In this document: positions 33,115 through 44,625 of the stretch, piece by piece
How positions within the stretch are numbered: position 1 is the stretch's first letter
Layout of the letters: every line of letters starts with the position of its first letter
Assembly: GCA_950097015.1 (NCBI GenBank)
Contig: CATNEN010000032.1
Location: 1,798,001 to 1,862,000 of the forward strand
Reading direction: 5' to 3'
DNA: 64,000 bases
Origin: Macrostomum hystrix
Taxonomy: Eukaryota; Platyhelminthes; Macrostomidae
The notes under the pieces: model-generated
What the model saw: the letters and a program-made list of their open reading frames with translations, nothing else
Database searches by the model: none
Told to the model about the DNA's origin: nothing
Program-made: the position numbers and the translations under genes

Positions 33115-33378
33115 CTGCGTCGATGAAACCTGTCGAACGAGTCAGTCAGCGTCAAGGTCTCGGCGTTGTACAGCGAGACGGTCTCGACCACCGACAGCGC
33201 CGCCCTGGCGATCAGGTTGGGCGTCGGACTGCAGGACCGCGCGAGCCCGCGAGGAGCCCACAGCGACGCCGCAGATCTTCGCGAACGTCAGGTACCAGAC
33301 CACCGAGTACCAGACGAACTGCTGAAGCTGCGGAAGCTCCGTTGTCTGCCCGTCAGCGCCTCGGTAGAAAATTTCGGC
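33115..33378 (-). pseudogene. membrane-protein exon with one-base frameshift (pseudogene or assembly error)
   Basis: A GC-rich island read on the minus strand after an acceptor (catctag at 33379) encodes EIFYRGADGQTTELPQ, then the hydrophobic segment QFVWYSVVWYLTFAKICGVA. Near 33225 an extra C shifts the frame. The next frame continues as NLIARAALSVVETVSLYNAE, TLTLTDSFDR and reaches possible donors at 33130 or 33115. Both halves look like real protein and neither frame alone stays open, so a single-base insertion or a base-call error is likely. I do not recognise the family. One transmembrane segment is evident. Codon composition contrasts sharply with the AT-rich flanks. Confidence 0.45.
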
Positions 33379-33806
33379 CTAGATGTCGACGGTAGTGGGC
33401 AGCAGGGCATGCTTATGCGGCTCAGAACCAGTCGGCATAACACTGAAGGAGCTTCACAATGACAGAGCTGATTGAGAGCTGGTTCAGTTCAGCTCAGACT
33501 GCACGTATCGAATAGGAACAGCTTGCACACACCAAGGAGCCGCTTGTCAGCAGCCTGAATACCTGGCAAATTCACTGCACTGCACAATGAGGTCCGCAAA
33601 TTTAATATAGAAGTATTTCCAGATTCAATTGTAAATTCCGAAATCACGTACTTTCGCAGATATATTAACATTTGAAGTTTTTATTTCGGGCTTGTGTTAT
33701 GTCTACGGTAAATCCTGATAAAGTGTGTCCCTTCCAAACGTATTAGAAATATGTGCTGAACATTAATTTAAGTTGGATCCGGTCGCTGAGTGGACTCGCA
33801 GCGATA

Positions 33807-34495
33807 ATGCAGTCTAGCGCCGCAGAGAGCGTGCAAGTGGACGAATTTCTTGAGAGAAATCGATGCAAAATTTTTATCAAGTGCTCAGAGACCGACAATT
33901 TTATTCCGGCATACGACTCACTCAGGGTAAGGATGAATCAGATGCATTAGCTTTAAGCTCATTATCTATTCAGAGAATTTATTCGCCTCTATCCAAGTCA
34001 AATATAAAAAAACAAGCTCAGGTGGTAGGCTCGGCTTTGACCGCTGACAAGGCCGGAAGTCCAGCGAACAACTTCAAGTACTTCCTGCAGTTCGCTGTAC
34101 TTCGCCGCGGCGACTTCGTTCGCTGCCTGGCCCAGCTGTTCGAGTTGAGCCTCCGCAAAGAGCAGAGCGCTTGGCTGCTGCTCTGGACTCTGGGCAACGA
34201 TCGGAGATTCTTGGCTAAGCTTAACGCCGACAAGGCCATTGTTCAGGGCGCGCTGATGCACCACGGATTCTGGCTCACCGCCCTAGAGGACGTCGCTCTG
34301 CTAGGCATAGTCGGAGCACAGGCGATGCCGCGGTGGGACAATCTTCTGCCAACGGTGGAGCCGCTGTTAAGAAAACCCCCCGACCGGCTGGTTACCGTCT
34401 GCCTGGCCTGGAGACCCGTGCTGACCAAAGAGACCCGATCGAAGTCGAGAAATTCTAAAACGGTTTTGACCAAGGTCACTAAGGGAGACATCTGA
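33807..34495 (+). CDS. unidentified two-exon protein (213 aa)
   Basis: Join 33807..33926 and 33974..34495, with a 47-bp GT-AG intron in phase 0 (ctcagg|gtaagg ... ctattcag|aga). It starts at ATG 33807 (MQSSAAESVQVDEFLERNRC). Exon 2 is largely alpha-helical in character: FKYFLQFAVLRRGDFVRCLA, a WLLLWTLGNDRRFL segment and a basic tail, KETRSKSRNSK. There is no signal peptide and no clear membrane span. Coding character is good (GC-rich third positions against AT-rich flanks), but I cannot place it in a family. Confidence 0.6.
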
Positions 34496-35992
34496 GATGG
34501 TCACTTCAGATTTGCACAGACGTAACATCTACAGGCTTGATTTTTGTGACAGGAAAATTGGCAAAAATGCAAGGCCGAGTCTGGGCGACAAACAAACTAG
34601 TACTTATTGAATTATAAATGTATGGCACCTAACACTAGTGAATAAGTTGAAAAGATCAATGAAAGAACTGAAAGTTAAATAAAATTCAACACGTGTAATC
34701 CCATCGAACCCGCTAAACTGTCAACAAGAACCCGTGCGACACTGTCCCATCGAGAGAATAGTAGCGAGAATCTCTTTCACACTCTTAAATCCTTAAATGC
34801 TGTTTTTATGTTGGCTTTGTAAAAATCGTCATTTTTTCAACAAGTGAGCCATGCACGTTAAGTTATTGACTACTTAGTGAGTTATTTACTCCTGTTAATG
34901 AGACACTAAATCGATGAATACGAAGCAGGATTTTGATTTTTTTAGTCAACTGTTTGGGCGAGTTATATTTTCCTCCCTATCGTTGTCATCGCATCGCAAT
35001 AGATTGTAATACAATGAGCCATGCATTTCTACTTTGGTGTTAGTGTTGTTAGTAGTTTGAGGCGGGTCAGTGGGACTGAAGACCCTCGCATGGACAACTT
35101 AAGACAAGCAAGAGAGACAGTATTTGTCTGGCTTTTGTATGTAAGAAAGTTCCACTTTTTGCAGCACGCTGTGTGGACTATGGCACAAGCCGAGAAGCGT
35201 ACTTGGCCCCACCTGAGCAAGGGTGGTTCAGCATTAATAGGTCCTATACTCTGTGTGTGCATCCATTTGTTCTGCTGTCATGCATGGCATTACCATGCGA
35301 CAGTAAACCATAAACGGATAAATGGAAAATACTCATTCATACCCTTGAAAGCGTGGCAGCTTTCGCTTTGAAACTTTGGCCGAACAAGTGATTGCAGTTT
35401 ACAAACAAAGCATTGCAGAAAATTGCGATGTCGAAAAACAGGGATAAAAGCAGCAGCATGTTTCAGATTCGGTCAGGTGTAGAGAAATACCTTTATCTGT
35501 GTGTAAGCGCTAAGTGCAATCAAATTTAGCTAAGCATGGCTCTGTCTCTTTAAAGAAAAATCTTTTTTCTGCATTTAGGCAAAAAATAATTTTAAACACA
35601 AGATACCAAAAGTGCAAATTTCTGAATTCTGATACTTCGCTATATACAAGATATCTTGAGGAGCTAATATGTGATTATGAGGAATTAAAATTGTGCATTT
35701 TCATGTTATGGACAACGCCCTCACACCAAAATGCTCTGATTTGTCTCCAGAGTCTAAATCAGTTCTGATTCTCCACTTCCAGTTGATTGAGTTCCTAAAG
35801 AGAAGCAAAAGTCTACAGCTTCAAAACGACTGAAAAACTGTCCTCTTGGATGGTAATTTGAAGCACAGAAGGCGCTCGTCCCCAGCTAATTACATAAAAG
35901 CAGTCTATAATATTGCGCATATTAGGTGCTAGCAGGAAATCTCGTAGTCTTCTATTTCTTAAGACATTCTTCTTCGCAGCGGGGCAGCCCAG
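34496..35992. other. no gene seen
   Basis: AT-rich with chance ORFs of 60-116 codons that show no domain. Confidence 0.35.
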
Positions 35993-37834
35993 CTAGACCG
36001 GGTGCAGCAGGTGCTCCGGTGGCAGGGACGCGAAGAACGGATGATGAAGTGCGGCTCTCAGTGCGATCCTCTCCTCGGGCTCAAACTCCAGCATCCGCTG
36101 CATCAGGTCCAGTAGGTTGCGCGAGTCCGCCGTCTCGTCGCGCAGATGACGCTGCAGTGGCCGACAATTCTCGCGCACGAAGCGGCCTTCGGCGCCGTGC
36201 TGGTCAAAGTCAAGCCGGCCGTGCCGGAACAGACCAGAGCGCGATGCCCGGCTCATGCGGTAGGGCACGTGACCCAAAATTCGCTCCATCATGGCTAGGT
36301 GCTCCCGGTCTTCGTGCGTCTGGAACAGAGTGAAGCCCGTGTACAACTCGAATAGGATGCAGCCGATGGACCAGACGTCGCACGGCTGCGACCAACCGAT
36401 GTCGAGGATGACCTCCGGGGCTCTGTAGTGCCGGGTTGACACCACACTAGAGTGATGCTCATGGTCAAAAGTTGCCGAGCCGAAGTCGATCAGCCGAATG
36501 TCGGTACGATCAAGCATTCTCTCGTCCTTCTTTCTGCGCGGATTGTAGAAGGTGGTGTAGCTGGACTTCACAAGTAAAATGTTCTCTGGCTTCAGGTCAG
36601 TGTGAGTCAGCTGGTTGGCGTGAAGGAAGGCCACCGAGTGGACCAGTTGGTAGCCGATGTGCCTCACGTGCTCAATCGGATAAGGTGCGAAGTCATTCTC
36701 TTTGAGAAAATCAAACACTGATTTGCCGAGCAGATCGAACACTAAGCAGGCGTGACCATAGAACTCAAACCAGCTCAACAGCCGGATGCACAGGTGCTTG
36801 CCATCGGGATCGTTCTCTTCCAGCTTTTTTAAGACATTTATTTCGAGCATAGCTGCTTCGCGATATTTGGCGACGTTCTTCACGATCTTCACCGCAACGC
36901 GGCTCTGACACAAGTCCTGCATGTCGATGCATTCAGTCACCTTGCCGAATGTGCCCTCGCCGAGGGTCCGAGCGATACGGTAGCGATCTTTCAACACGTC
37001 GCCAAACGCGTAGATTAGGTGACCGTCAGAGTCATCTCGGTACGGCGACTTCTCCTTGCAGAGAAGGCCGGCGCCACGGCGAACTCGCCTACGGGGCTCT
37101 GCTGCTTCTGCTGGCTCTGCCGGTGGGGCCGCCACAGATGTTGTCCAGCCGACATCCTCGTCATTTGGCGAGCGACGACGCCAATGCCTTCGTCGCTCCA
37201 GTCTCGCACTAACATCCTCTGTCGCTGCGGTCTGCTCATCCACACCGTTTCGTACCTCGACTGCTGCAGCATCCGAACTTTCTTGAGTTGTCGTCGTTGC
37301 GCCAGTTGCTTGCTCAATCGCAGCTCGTCGCCAAGATGGCGGCGACGATTTCGCCAGCGGCAGCGTCGGTGACCCGAGCTTCGCCGGCGATGAAGACGGC
37401 TTAGGCGATGGCTTATTCTGGGCTGGAAGCCTCGGAGGAGACTGCTCCTTCGGTGGCTGTTCGAGGTGGGCTTGTGTCGAAACTTGTCCGCCAGTACGAA
37501 GCGATGCAAGCTGCTGGCCTAGCTTCTCTAGATCGCTCCGCAGTTGTTCAAGCTGACTTTTACGACAGTGCCGGCTGACTGGCGCAGCTGGCCGTGGTAC
37601 AGCCACTGCGACAGCAGCTGGTGACTGTGGTGGCTCTGGTTCAGGATCCTTGAAGGTGAGCGGAATCGCGACGTCTGTTCGGGCCCCGTGGTAGCCTCTG
37701 ACCTGGCGAGCTCTGCGGCGAGTGTGCGCCTGCTGGGCCGACGATGCTTGCGGCGCTGCGTCCTGCGTCATTTTGGTCCGCACTTGTTTTTCGAACTTTC
37801 CGTCGGAGATCGAAGCTAAGCCTTGTACCAGCAT
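35993..37834 (-). CDS. CLK: LAMMER-type dual-specificity kinase (CLK/Doa family), intronless, 613 aa
   Basis: CLK kinases phosphorylate SR splicing factors in the nucleus. The start chosen is ATG 37834. The N-terminal 270 residues are low-complexity, rich in P, S, Q and basic residues, without the long RS repeats of vertebrate CLKs. The kinase domain follows: glycine loop GEGTFGKV (about 290), VAVKIVK with the ATP-binding Lys (about 316), the family-typical HTDLKPEN catalytic loop (about 411), DFGSA (about 449), APE, and the EHLAMMERILG signature (about 508-518). It ends FFASLPPEHLLHPV, close to the usual CLK C-terminus. All catalytic residues are present. There is no intron in 1.84 kb, although animal CLK genes normally have many. 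I saw no clear A-tract or target duplications that would prove a retrocopy. Confidence 0.95.
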   Translation of the reverse strand: MLVQGLASISDGKFEKQVRTKMTQDAAPQASSAQQAHTRRRARQVRGYHGARTDVAIPLTFKDPEPEPPQSPAAVAVAVPRPAAPVSRHCRKSQLEQLRSDLEKLGQQLASLRTGGQVSTQAHLEQPPKEQSPPRLPAQNKPSPKPSSSPAKLGSPTLPLAKSSPPSWRRAAIEQATGATTTTQESSDAAAVEVRNGVDEQTAATEDVSARLERRRHWRRRSPNDEDVGWTTSVAAPPAEPAEAAEPRRRVRRGAGLLCKEKSPYRDDSDGHLIYAFGDVLKDRYRIARTLGEGTFGKVTECIDMQDLCQSRVAVKIVKNVAKYREAAMLEINVLKKLEENDPDGKHLCIRLLSWFEFYGHACLVFDLLGKSVFDFLKENDFAPYPIEHVRHIGYQLVHSVAFLHANQLTHTDLKPENILLVKSSYTTFYNPRRKKDERMLDRTDIRLIDFGSATFDHEHHSSVVSTRHYRAPEVILDIGWSQPCDVWSIGCILFELYTGFTLFQTHEDREHLAMMERILGHVPYRMSRASRSGLFRHGRLDFDQHGAEGRFVRENCRPLQRHLRDETADSRNLLDLMQRMLEFEPEERIALRAALHHPFFASLPPEHLLHPV

Positions 37835-39201
37835 CAAAGCTTGGTGCGGAACCTCTTGCCTGATCTCTCTCTCTTATCAAGCGCTGGTTGCCCAATGGTA
37901 CGCGTTCCTATCCCTCATCTACGAATGTGCGGCGCGCAAGTCTGCGCTGTGCTGCGGTCTGCCGTGCGTGCAACCGGGAGCGGGAAGCGAACAAAAGACC
38001 CGCTTCGAATCCCTGGCCCAGTAACAGCTTCCAATGGCTTAGTGCATTTCAATGAGTCATTTTGCGGCTCCATCTGGGCGAATGTCGAAACTTCCTTGCC
38101 TATTTCTTCTTCCCCGGAACCTTCCATCCCATACTTGGCCGGTGTGCACCCTCCCACTGGCTTCCATTCCTCTAGAGAGGAATTGGATTCGCGGAAAATG
38201 TCACAGCCGGATGCGAGGTAAGTATGGGAAGTGCAGACAGGCGGCAGCCGCGCCTCTATTCAGATCCGCAAGTGAAACCGTGCGCCAGCGAGCTTTGGTC
38301 CACTTCTGCCATGTTCTGCAAAATCAAGATAGACCGACAGGGGGTTTTAAATTAATATAAAATAAAAGAACACACTTCAGAAAGTTTAGCCAGCTCTGCG
38401 CAGCAGAAGTTTCAATTTCTAGCGATCCGAATTAAATCAGAAAATCGCTTTGAAAACGCTCAATGCGAAAGCACTGAATTGTGACGACTCATCACGCGGA
38501 TGCATCTGATCAGACTTGAAGATCTGACTTCCAATCGGCGGAGATCTACTGAAAGGAAGTGTTTGAAGCGACCAAAACTCTGGGATTTGTGAACAATGCC
38601 TGCAGATCCTGGCTGCATGTGATGGTTGGGGCGGCTGCAACCAGTGATTAAAAAAGCCCCCCCAAACCTGTCATTGTTCTCAGCTCTTCAGCGGAGCAGC
38701 AGCAGCTGTCACCAAGTCACGATTTGGACTGAACTGGAGCCCGACTGCCATAATTTCCGTTGTCTACTATTGTTTTCCTCATTCTCTCCCCACCTCTCCT
38801 GTCTCTCTCATCTCGACTCAATCTTCCTGAAGCTGAAGCTCTCCCTCCTCTCTATGCTGCGTAAATTTTTGTGGGCTTTTGGTTCGTCCTTTCGCTATTT
38901 TTCCGAAAGATGAAGATTAAATGGAAATGGACATGGCTCCAATATCTCGCTCTATCTTTTACCGTCGGCGCCTGAAAAAAGGAGCGCTCGTGCTCAAATT
39001 CGACTCTCAGCGGCTCAATCGTTCTTGTTACATGGCCTGCAGCCCCACCTCGAGCTCTCTCGCACCTTTCCGAGAATGAAACCGCAGAGAAATAATTGAA
39101 GGAAGCCCCGAGTCAAACGCGAAACCTCCGAGAGCAGTTGATTGCTGACAAGAAAAATTCGCAACTAAATTGGGAATCCAGTTAAAAGTAATCAGTATTA
39201 C
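37835..39201. other. no gene seen; one tRNA-like stretch
   Basis: 37885-38015 contains A-box-like (tgcccaatggta) and B-box-like (gcttcgaatccc) words about 120 bp apart, perhaps a decayed SINE. The rest has only chance ORFs. Confidence 0.3.
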
Positions 39202-39367
39202 CTGAAACTATATCAGATGCTACCTTGTGTGCTCGCAGCTTGAAATTCAGAGTAGCTCGTATTACATTTTTACATAGAAATTCTTTTTGTTCTTGTCGAC
39301 CTTGTAGATCTTTGTAGTACTCGGTGACGTCTTTATACATGCACTTTGATACAATAATATCAGAGTT
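39202..39367 (-). CDS. orphan internal exon, unidentified
   Basis: An open segment bounded by a good acceptor (ctactttcag) at 39368 and a good donor (TTTCAG|gtaat) at 39201, 166 nt long. It encodes a helical, charged sequence (CMYKDVTEYYKDLQGRQEQK, then FKLRAHKVASDIVS). An adjacent open stretch at 39435-39635 could belong to the same gene, but no matching donor was found. No family recognised. Confidence 0.3.
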
Positions 39368-39761
39368 CTGAAAGTAGAGTAGTCGATATTTCAATTAATA
39401 ATAGATTACAGCTAACAAAAAATTGAAGACATTATTAAGACAAAGCCTCGAGTTTCTGCCTTAAAATGTGAGTGAGTAGGACACGCGAAAGTTTTAAAAC
39501 TTGGAAACGCTCGTAGTTCAACTTTTTTGCTAATAAATTTGGAGCATTTAAGTTACATCGTGCCACAGCTGACAGTTCTGAGACTGTGCTGAAAGTTATT
39601 GTTGGAGGAAAATCGCAAACGCTTGATGAGCACAATGACTTCCTAGTCTTGTTGGCTGCATTTTCTCTTTCTACACTCTGTGTTACGTTTCTGCTTGCTT
39701 TTCTGTCTCTCTACTGAGCTTGACATCGACATGGCAACCAGAAAACTGACAGCAATGGCAG

Positions 39762-39795
<34 letters not shown>

Positions 39796-40596
39796 TCTGA
39801 ACAGGTCCCAACTGCTTCTCTCTCTTCCTCTCCTCCTCCCGTGGGGCGGCAAGCGCGCCCGCTGAGGGAGCGGATGCTGGTAAAAAAGGCAGTAAAGTGA
39901 TGATGCGCTCATGCAGCTTTTTGAGAATCTGTCTCAAGCGCATTAGATCTGCAGTCAGTCGGGAACTCAGAGGTGAGCGTGCTTTGAGGGCGGGGGAGGA
40001 AACTGCCTAGATACAGGGGGAGTACGTCATTGTTCTCATTCACCATTGCCTTAGTTCAGATCACGCAGCCAGGTGCTGCAGCGACGGTCGCTACAGCTTC
40101 GCTTGCTCCTGGCTGCCAGCTTTTCAACAGCCGCTTCAAACTGAAGGGAGAATTTTGTTTGTCTTTTTCTCATTGAATCATAGCTAAAAATGATCTATAG
40201 AATGCTTTGATTCAATTTTCACATGGCTTCGGAAGGGAAGTAGAATCTGACACAATGGCTTGTCGTAGCAGCCAGAACAACTTCACCCACCCCACGATTC
40301 ATTCCACCAACTTCCTCTCCAGGGGAGCGGCGGACAGGGCAACTCTCGAATGGGATTTGCCGGCTCAGCCGCTTTCCTGTAAAAACTGCCAAAACTGGGT
40401 GTCCGATCAGCTCATGCAATCCGCCCGCAGTGCGCCTTCCTGCTGGCTGGCTGTCTCGATTTATTTCCTTAAAAATGACTTGCTACGAATTCGATTCCTG
40501 CCGGAAAGAAAAGATGGCGACCGAGTGGTCCAACAGGCCTCTGCTTCACTTTCCCGTCTCCGAACCCTAATACTGCACGGCGCTTCTAAAGGTTTT
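39368..40596. other. no certain gene
   Basis: Contains a (GCA)n run of about nine units at 39766-39793, which produces polyalanine and polyglutamine ORFs in several frames. Otherwise chance ORFs. Confidence 0.3.
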
Positions 40597-40725
40597 ATAC
40601 AGCTGTTCAGTCCATGGACTGGGGACTGCTACACCCACCCAGCTCTCTAATGGCAGTACATGTATAACAGCTTGATGAACAGGAGCACTACATACTTTGT
40701 TATTTCGCTGAAGGACAAAATTGTT
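40597..40725 (-). mobile_element. SINE family A, body-only copy
   Basis: acagctgttcagtccatgga, the acacccacccagc block and a degraded central domain (ataacagc, gctgaaggacaaaattg) match the reverse complement of 17737-17875. The tRNA head is missing. Confidence 0.65.
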
Positions 40726-43700
40726 TCATTTTATGTTTCATTGCAATTTAGTACCCGATGCAATTGAGTATAGGAGCTGGAGGTTGGGGCATAAAATGCT
40801 CGATTTGACTTGCTTAAAATCTCAGATCTTGGATAGAAGAAGACGGTCTTCTTCCAAAATGAACAACTTCTGTATAGAACAAAGCTAATTTCATGAAGTC
40901 AGTCAGCTACATTTCGTGCGACATCTGCTAATGCAACAGACCATGCGTGGCCCCTTGTGTGTGGCCCCTTTGGCCTGTTAGAAATTAGGCCAGAAGGTTG
41001 GCGAATATTGACATCCTTCCCTACCGGCTGCTTGGAGAGCACACACACCTTTGAGATCCGGATTTTCCCGCGCTAAGCAATACAGTCTTCTGGCCAGCTG
41101 GGCCGGCACCTGATCCCTCGAGTCGGAAATCTCCCAAGACCCTGCTCCCCACGCACCCAATTAGACGGTGAGATCTGCACGCAATGGCTTCAGCTCGGCT
41201 CCTGTTCCTTCTGTCTCCGGGGCTCGCAGAGAGAGAAGCAGAGAGACAGGGAAGGGAAAGATAGAAGACCAGCGTCATTAAGGGATGGCAATCCATGATG
41301 ATGAAGATCGGACAGGAGTCTGGTGAGGAAAACGTGTGCAACATCAAATGGGTGCGGCCGCATGGCCTGTCTTTAGTGCCAAGGCTCTTCCCTCCGAGAA
41401 AGAGTGAGACCGGGACAGAATCGAATGCATCGGACGGAAGGTGAAATCCCATTCCCTGTTCTGCTTTCTTATTCCAAGAAAGAAAAGACGCAGAGAACAG
41501 ATTTAAGAAACACAAAAGCCACACCCAGCAATGAATTGAAGACCCAAGAGCCCGTTTACTTGGTGAGGAAAGTTCGGTTCAGTGCCAAACTGCATGCGAA
41601 AATAGAATTTATGCACACATAAGCGCACGAATACATCTTCCATACCTCTCTGACTTCACTGGTCCTACTTTGCTGACTGGTGATTCGAATTTGGGTGGAT
41701 ACGAGCAGCCTGAGCATAATTTGTTCCATTGTGCTCATGCGCTCAGCATTGCCGGGCCACACATGCTGGCTCTGGTTGAGTAAACACGTCTTGGCGCAAG
41801 GCTTTGTTGATGCCCTGTGAGCACACAGCCCTCGTTCTCACCAAGTAGGGTGTCCACTATTCGCTCAGCCTGTCTTTCCTTGTTTTCTCGGTCTCGGTTC
41901 GCTTCTTTGCCTCTCCAATTTTCATTCTATTGCTTCGCAGCAGCTCGGGGCACCAATGATTCTCGTCTGGTGCTAAAGGTTGGCACGATGAGTCCTTTCC
42001 GGTGAGAAGGGCCTTCCACCCCAGCCCACCACCCCAGTGCTGCGTCTGGACCCATTAGACCCACGATGCATGGTGCGCGTGCCAGTGCTCGCTCAAGCTC
42101 GCAACTAGTTCACGTATGACTCAACGGTCAACAAAGCAAGATTTTCAGAACTCATGGAAAACCATTTCTTCCTTCCTTTCTGCCCCGGAGACCAAAAAAT
42201 ATTCTCTGTAAGGCCCACTCTATAGCGCTCCGCCTTCTCTCGCGGGTCCAGTCAGTTCACCCAGAGAGAAGAGGGAGCTATTGTTGCCTGCTGCTGCTGT
42301 TGCTGCTCAGAAAAAGAGCGCCACGCGTGCCAGACCACACGACTGTACCACTTACCAGGGCGGCCACTGGAGGAGGTGAATGCGATGTGAAGCTAACCCA
42401 GCAAAAAAAATTATGAAATTAAACTCACGGTGCAGGAGTTTGCCAAGCAGCTTTAATTCATACTGTGCTAATGCTCGATGGTAACAATATCAGCCAGGAG
42501 CAACATATGCTCTGGCTAAAATTAGCAATTTACCAGTTGAAGCCAATGAGCAGCTTGAGTTCTTGACTGAACTGGCCAACGCTGAAACTGCATAATGGTG
42601 CTCCTAGTTTTTAATGTGTTATCGTTTCATTATAGTTTTAGCAACTTACATCACAATAAGAGTAATGTTATTTAGCATGGAATGGTGTTTTGAATTGACT
42701 TATGTCGGCCCTCCAAATTCGCTGTTTCAATGTAAGCCGAAATCCTTTTCGATTACGCCGGATGGCTGAATTCGTACTTAAAACTGACGAAAAAATAGAT
42801 GGGTATTTTCTGTTCAAATAAAGCTCTATGGCTCGAGACCCAATCACCTATGAATGAGTGGTAGCTCAAATGTGTCAATCAAACGCGTTTGCTACTTGAG
42901 TCTTAACTTTGACCATTAAACAGAGAGATGCTTGTGAGCACCCCATTGAAGACTCCATTTCTCTCCCTTACCCAGAGATCACGGCGGAAACCCCAGAGAC
43001 CCGTTGACTTCTGAATCGGGAAATATAGTATGTAGCATATGCAACTACCTACATGCATACTACACATGTATATTAGGATCCTTAGAATTTGCCAACAGAT
43101 TGGATTTGATTCGACCGGAAGCCTAAAGAGTGCCTGCCTAAAGGCAAGACCTAATATATATATAGAGCTTTCAGCAAGACAAACTGGGCCAAGCTGAAGA
43201 CAGCGGATGTTGGACCAGTGGTTTTGGTTTGGTTACTTTTTTAAGAAGCAAGCGATTCCAGGTCTGGTCCGCACTGCACACAGGAAACCCAGACTGCCTG
43301 TTGAGCCTGTTAAAGTGGAAGGCAGCACAGTTACGCGCTTCGCTTTTACTGCTGCAAAGGACCAGAAGAGGAGTGGAAGATAAGTGTTCAGCTTGTTCTA
43401 TTCCGTTTCAGGCTTTCAGATTTTAGACAACAAACTACACATCCTATGCATGTGAAACCTCATCGCGCAATTTCCCACTTCTTACACGTCCGAGTTTGGT
43501 GAGGGACTATTAGGCTTAGGACAGGGAGGAAGGCAGGTGGCGCAATTGCAAACAGAAACAGGTTCAGGTTTGCAAGGCTCCGAGTGTGTTTGAAGATGCG
43601 CAGCTATAACCCCAGCTGTTGTTGTTGTTGTTGTTGCCGATCCGTTCCGCTCCTACCAGGCTCCGAATCTGTTCACAGAAAGGAAGTTAAATTAGAAGCA

Positions 43701-44394
43701 CCAACCAGACGTTTAGCCGACAGGGTGCGCGACAGAGGCGGAGGAGCCCCTGAGCAAAGCCAGCGACTAGTGTACATTTGATTGCGCCAGGCCCCAAGCC
43801 ACCCCAGGCCGCGTCATTCCACCCGGCCCTCCTCAGACCCTCCCCCCAGGGCACGGTGCTTGGGCTTCAGAGCAGAGAGAGGAAGGAAGGATTGGAGCGC
43901 CACAGCGGAGGATGGGGTGGGGCTCGGGGCGCTGCGAAAGAGCCTGCGCGACCTGGCCATATAATAAGCTCACCAGCGAAAACAAGATGAGAGCGAATTA
44001 AAAAGGGACTTAGTCTACGCCCCTCCTATTCGTTTGTTCGCCTGTAGAATTGATGGCTGTCTGCTGCTGCTGCTGCTGAATTGAGAAAAAGCCAAAGGGT
44101 CCGTGTATTTTCCACTTCTTTTCTGTCTGCTAGTCTGCGCGAGTGCCAGCGAGACTAACTCCAACAAGCCGCAGCAGGCCACAGGATTCTCTGCTCAGAT
44201 TTTGGTGAGTGAATGGTGAGCTGATTCTGCCTAGTTGCCTCGGCGCAATTAAGCGGACCAACCGCAAACGACACTCCCACCCCACTCCTAAGCTCACTGG
44301 CGCTGCCCTGTCACCCACCCACCTGTGCCCGATAAAATCAATAATAGGAAGGAGCTTGTTTCTCGGCACTGCGCGACAGGGCCCCGACCTACAG
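40726..44394. other. 3.7 kb without a recognisable gene
   Basis: Chance ORFs only. Small (TTG)n and (CTG)n runs occur at 43618-43637, 42290 and 44061. Part of this may be the promoter and 5' region of the zinc-finger gene. Confidence 0.35.
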
Positions 44395-44406
44395 TTATAA
44401 TATATA
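44394..44406 (+). promoter_or_regulatory. candidate TATA element of the zinc-finger gene
   Basis: ttataatatatag lies about 230 bases upstream of the ATG. A separate acceptor-like aatttcag at 44592-44599, 27 bases before the ATG, suggests a 5' UTR intron or spliced-leader addition. Confidence 0.25.
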
Positions 44407-44625
44407 GGGCCCAAGTTTTGGATCTTCCAAGATATGGCTCCGATCTGAACCTGGACCTCCCCCTCCCCAGTCCTGTAGGCAAATTCTAGCTGGTGAGCAG
44501 AGAGCTAAGCAGATAGACGCACCAGCCCCTAGGCAAATAGGGACAGGAGAGATAACAGCAATCAACGCCCGGCTCGTGGTATCGGCTTGGAAATTTCAGA
44601 CCAACAACAGCAATCAGCAACCGCC

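Noticed and set aside
33489-33671. Minus-strand ORF as the upstream exon of the frameshifted membrane-protein exon
   Set aside because: No phase-compatible donor and composition like the flanking non-coding DNA.
37885-38015. tRNA or SINE from A-box-like and B-box-like words
   Set aside because: The spacing of about 120 bp is too wide and no second copy was seen in the window, so it is only mentioned in the gap description.
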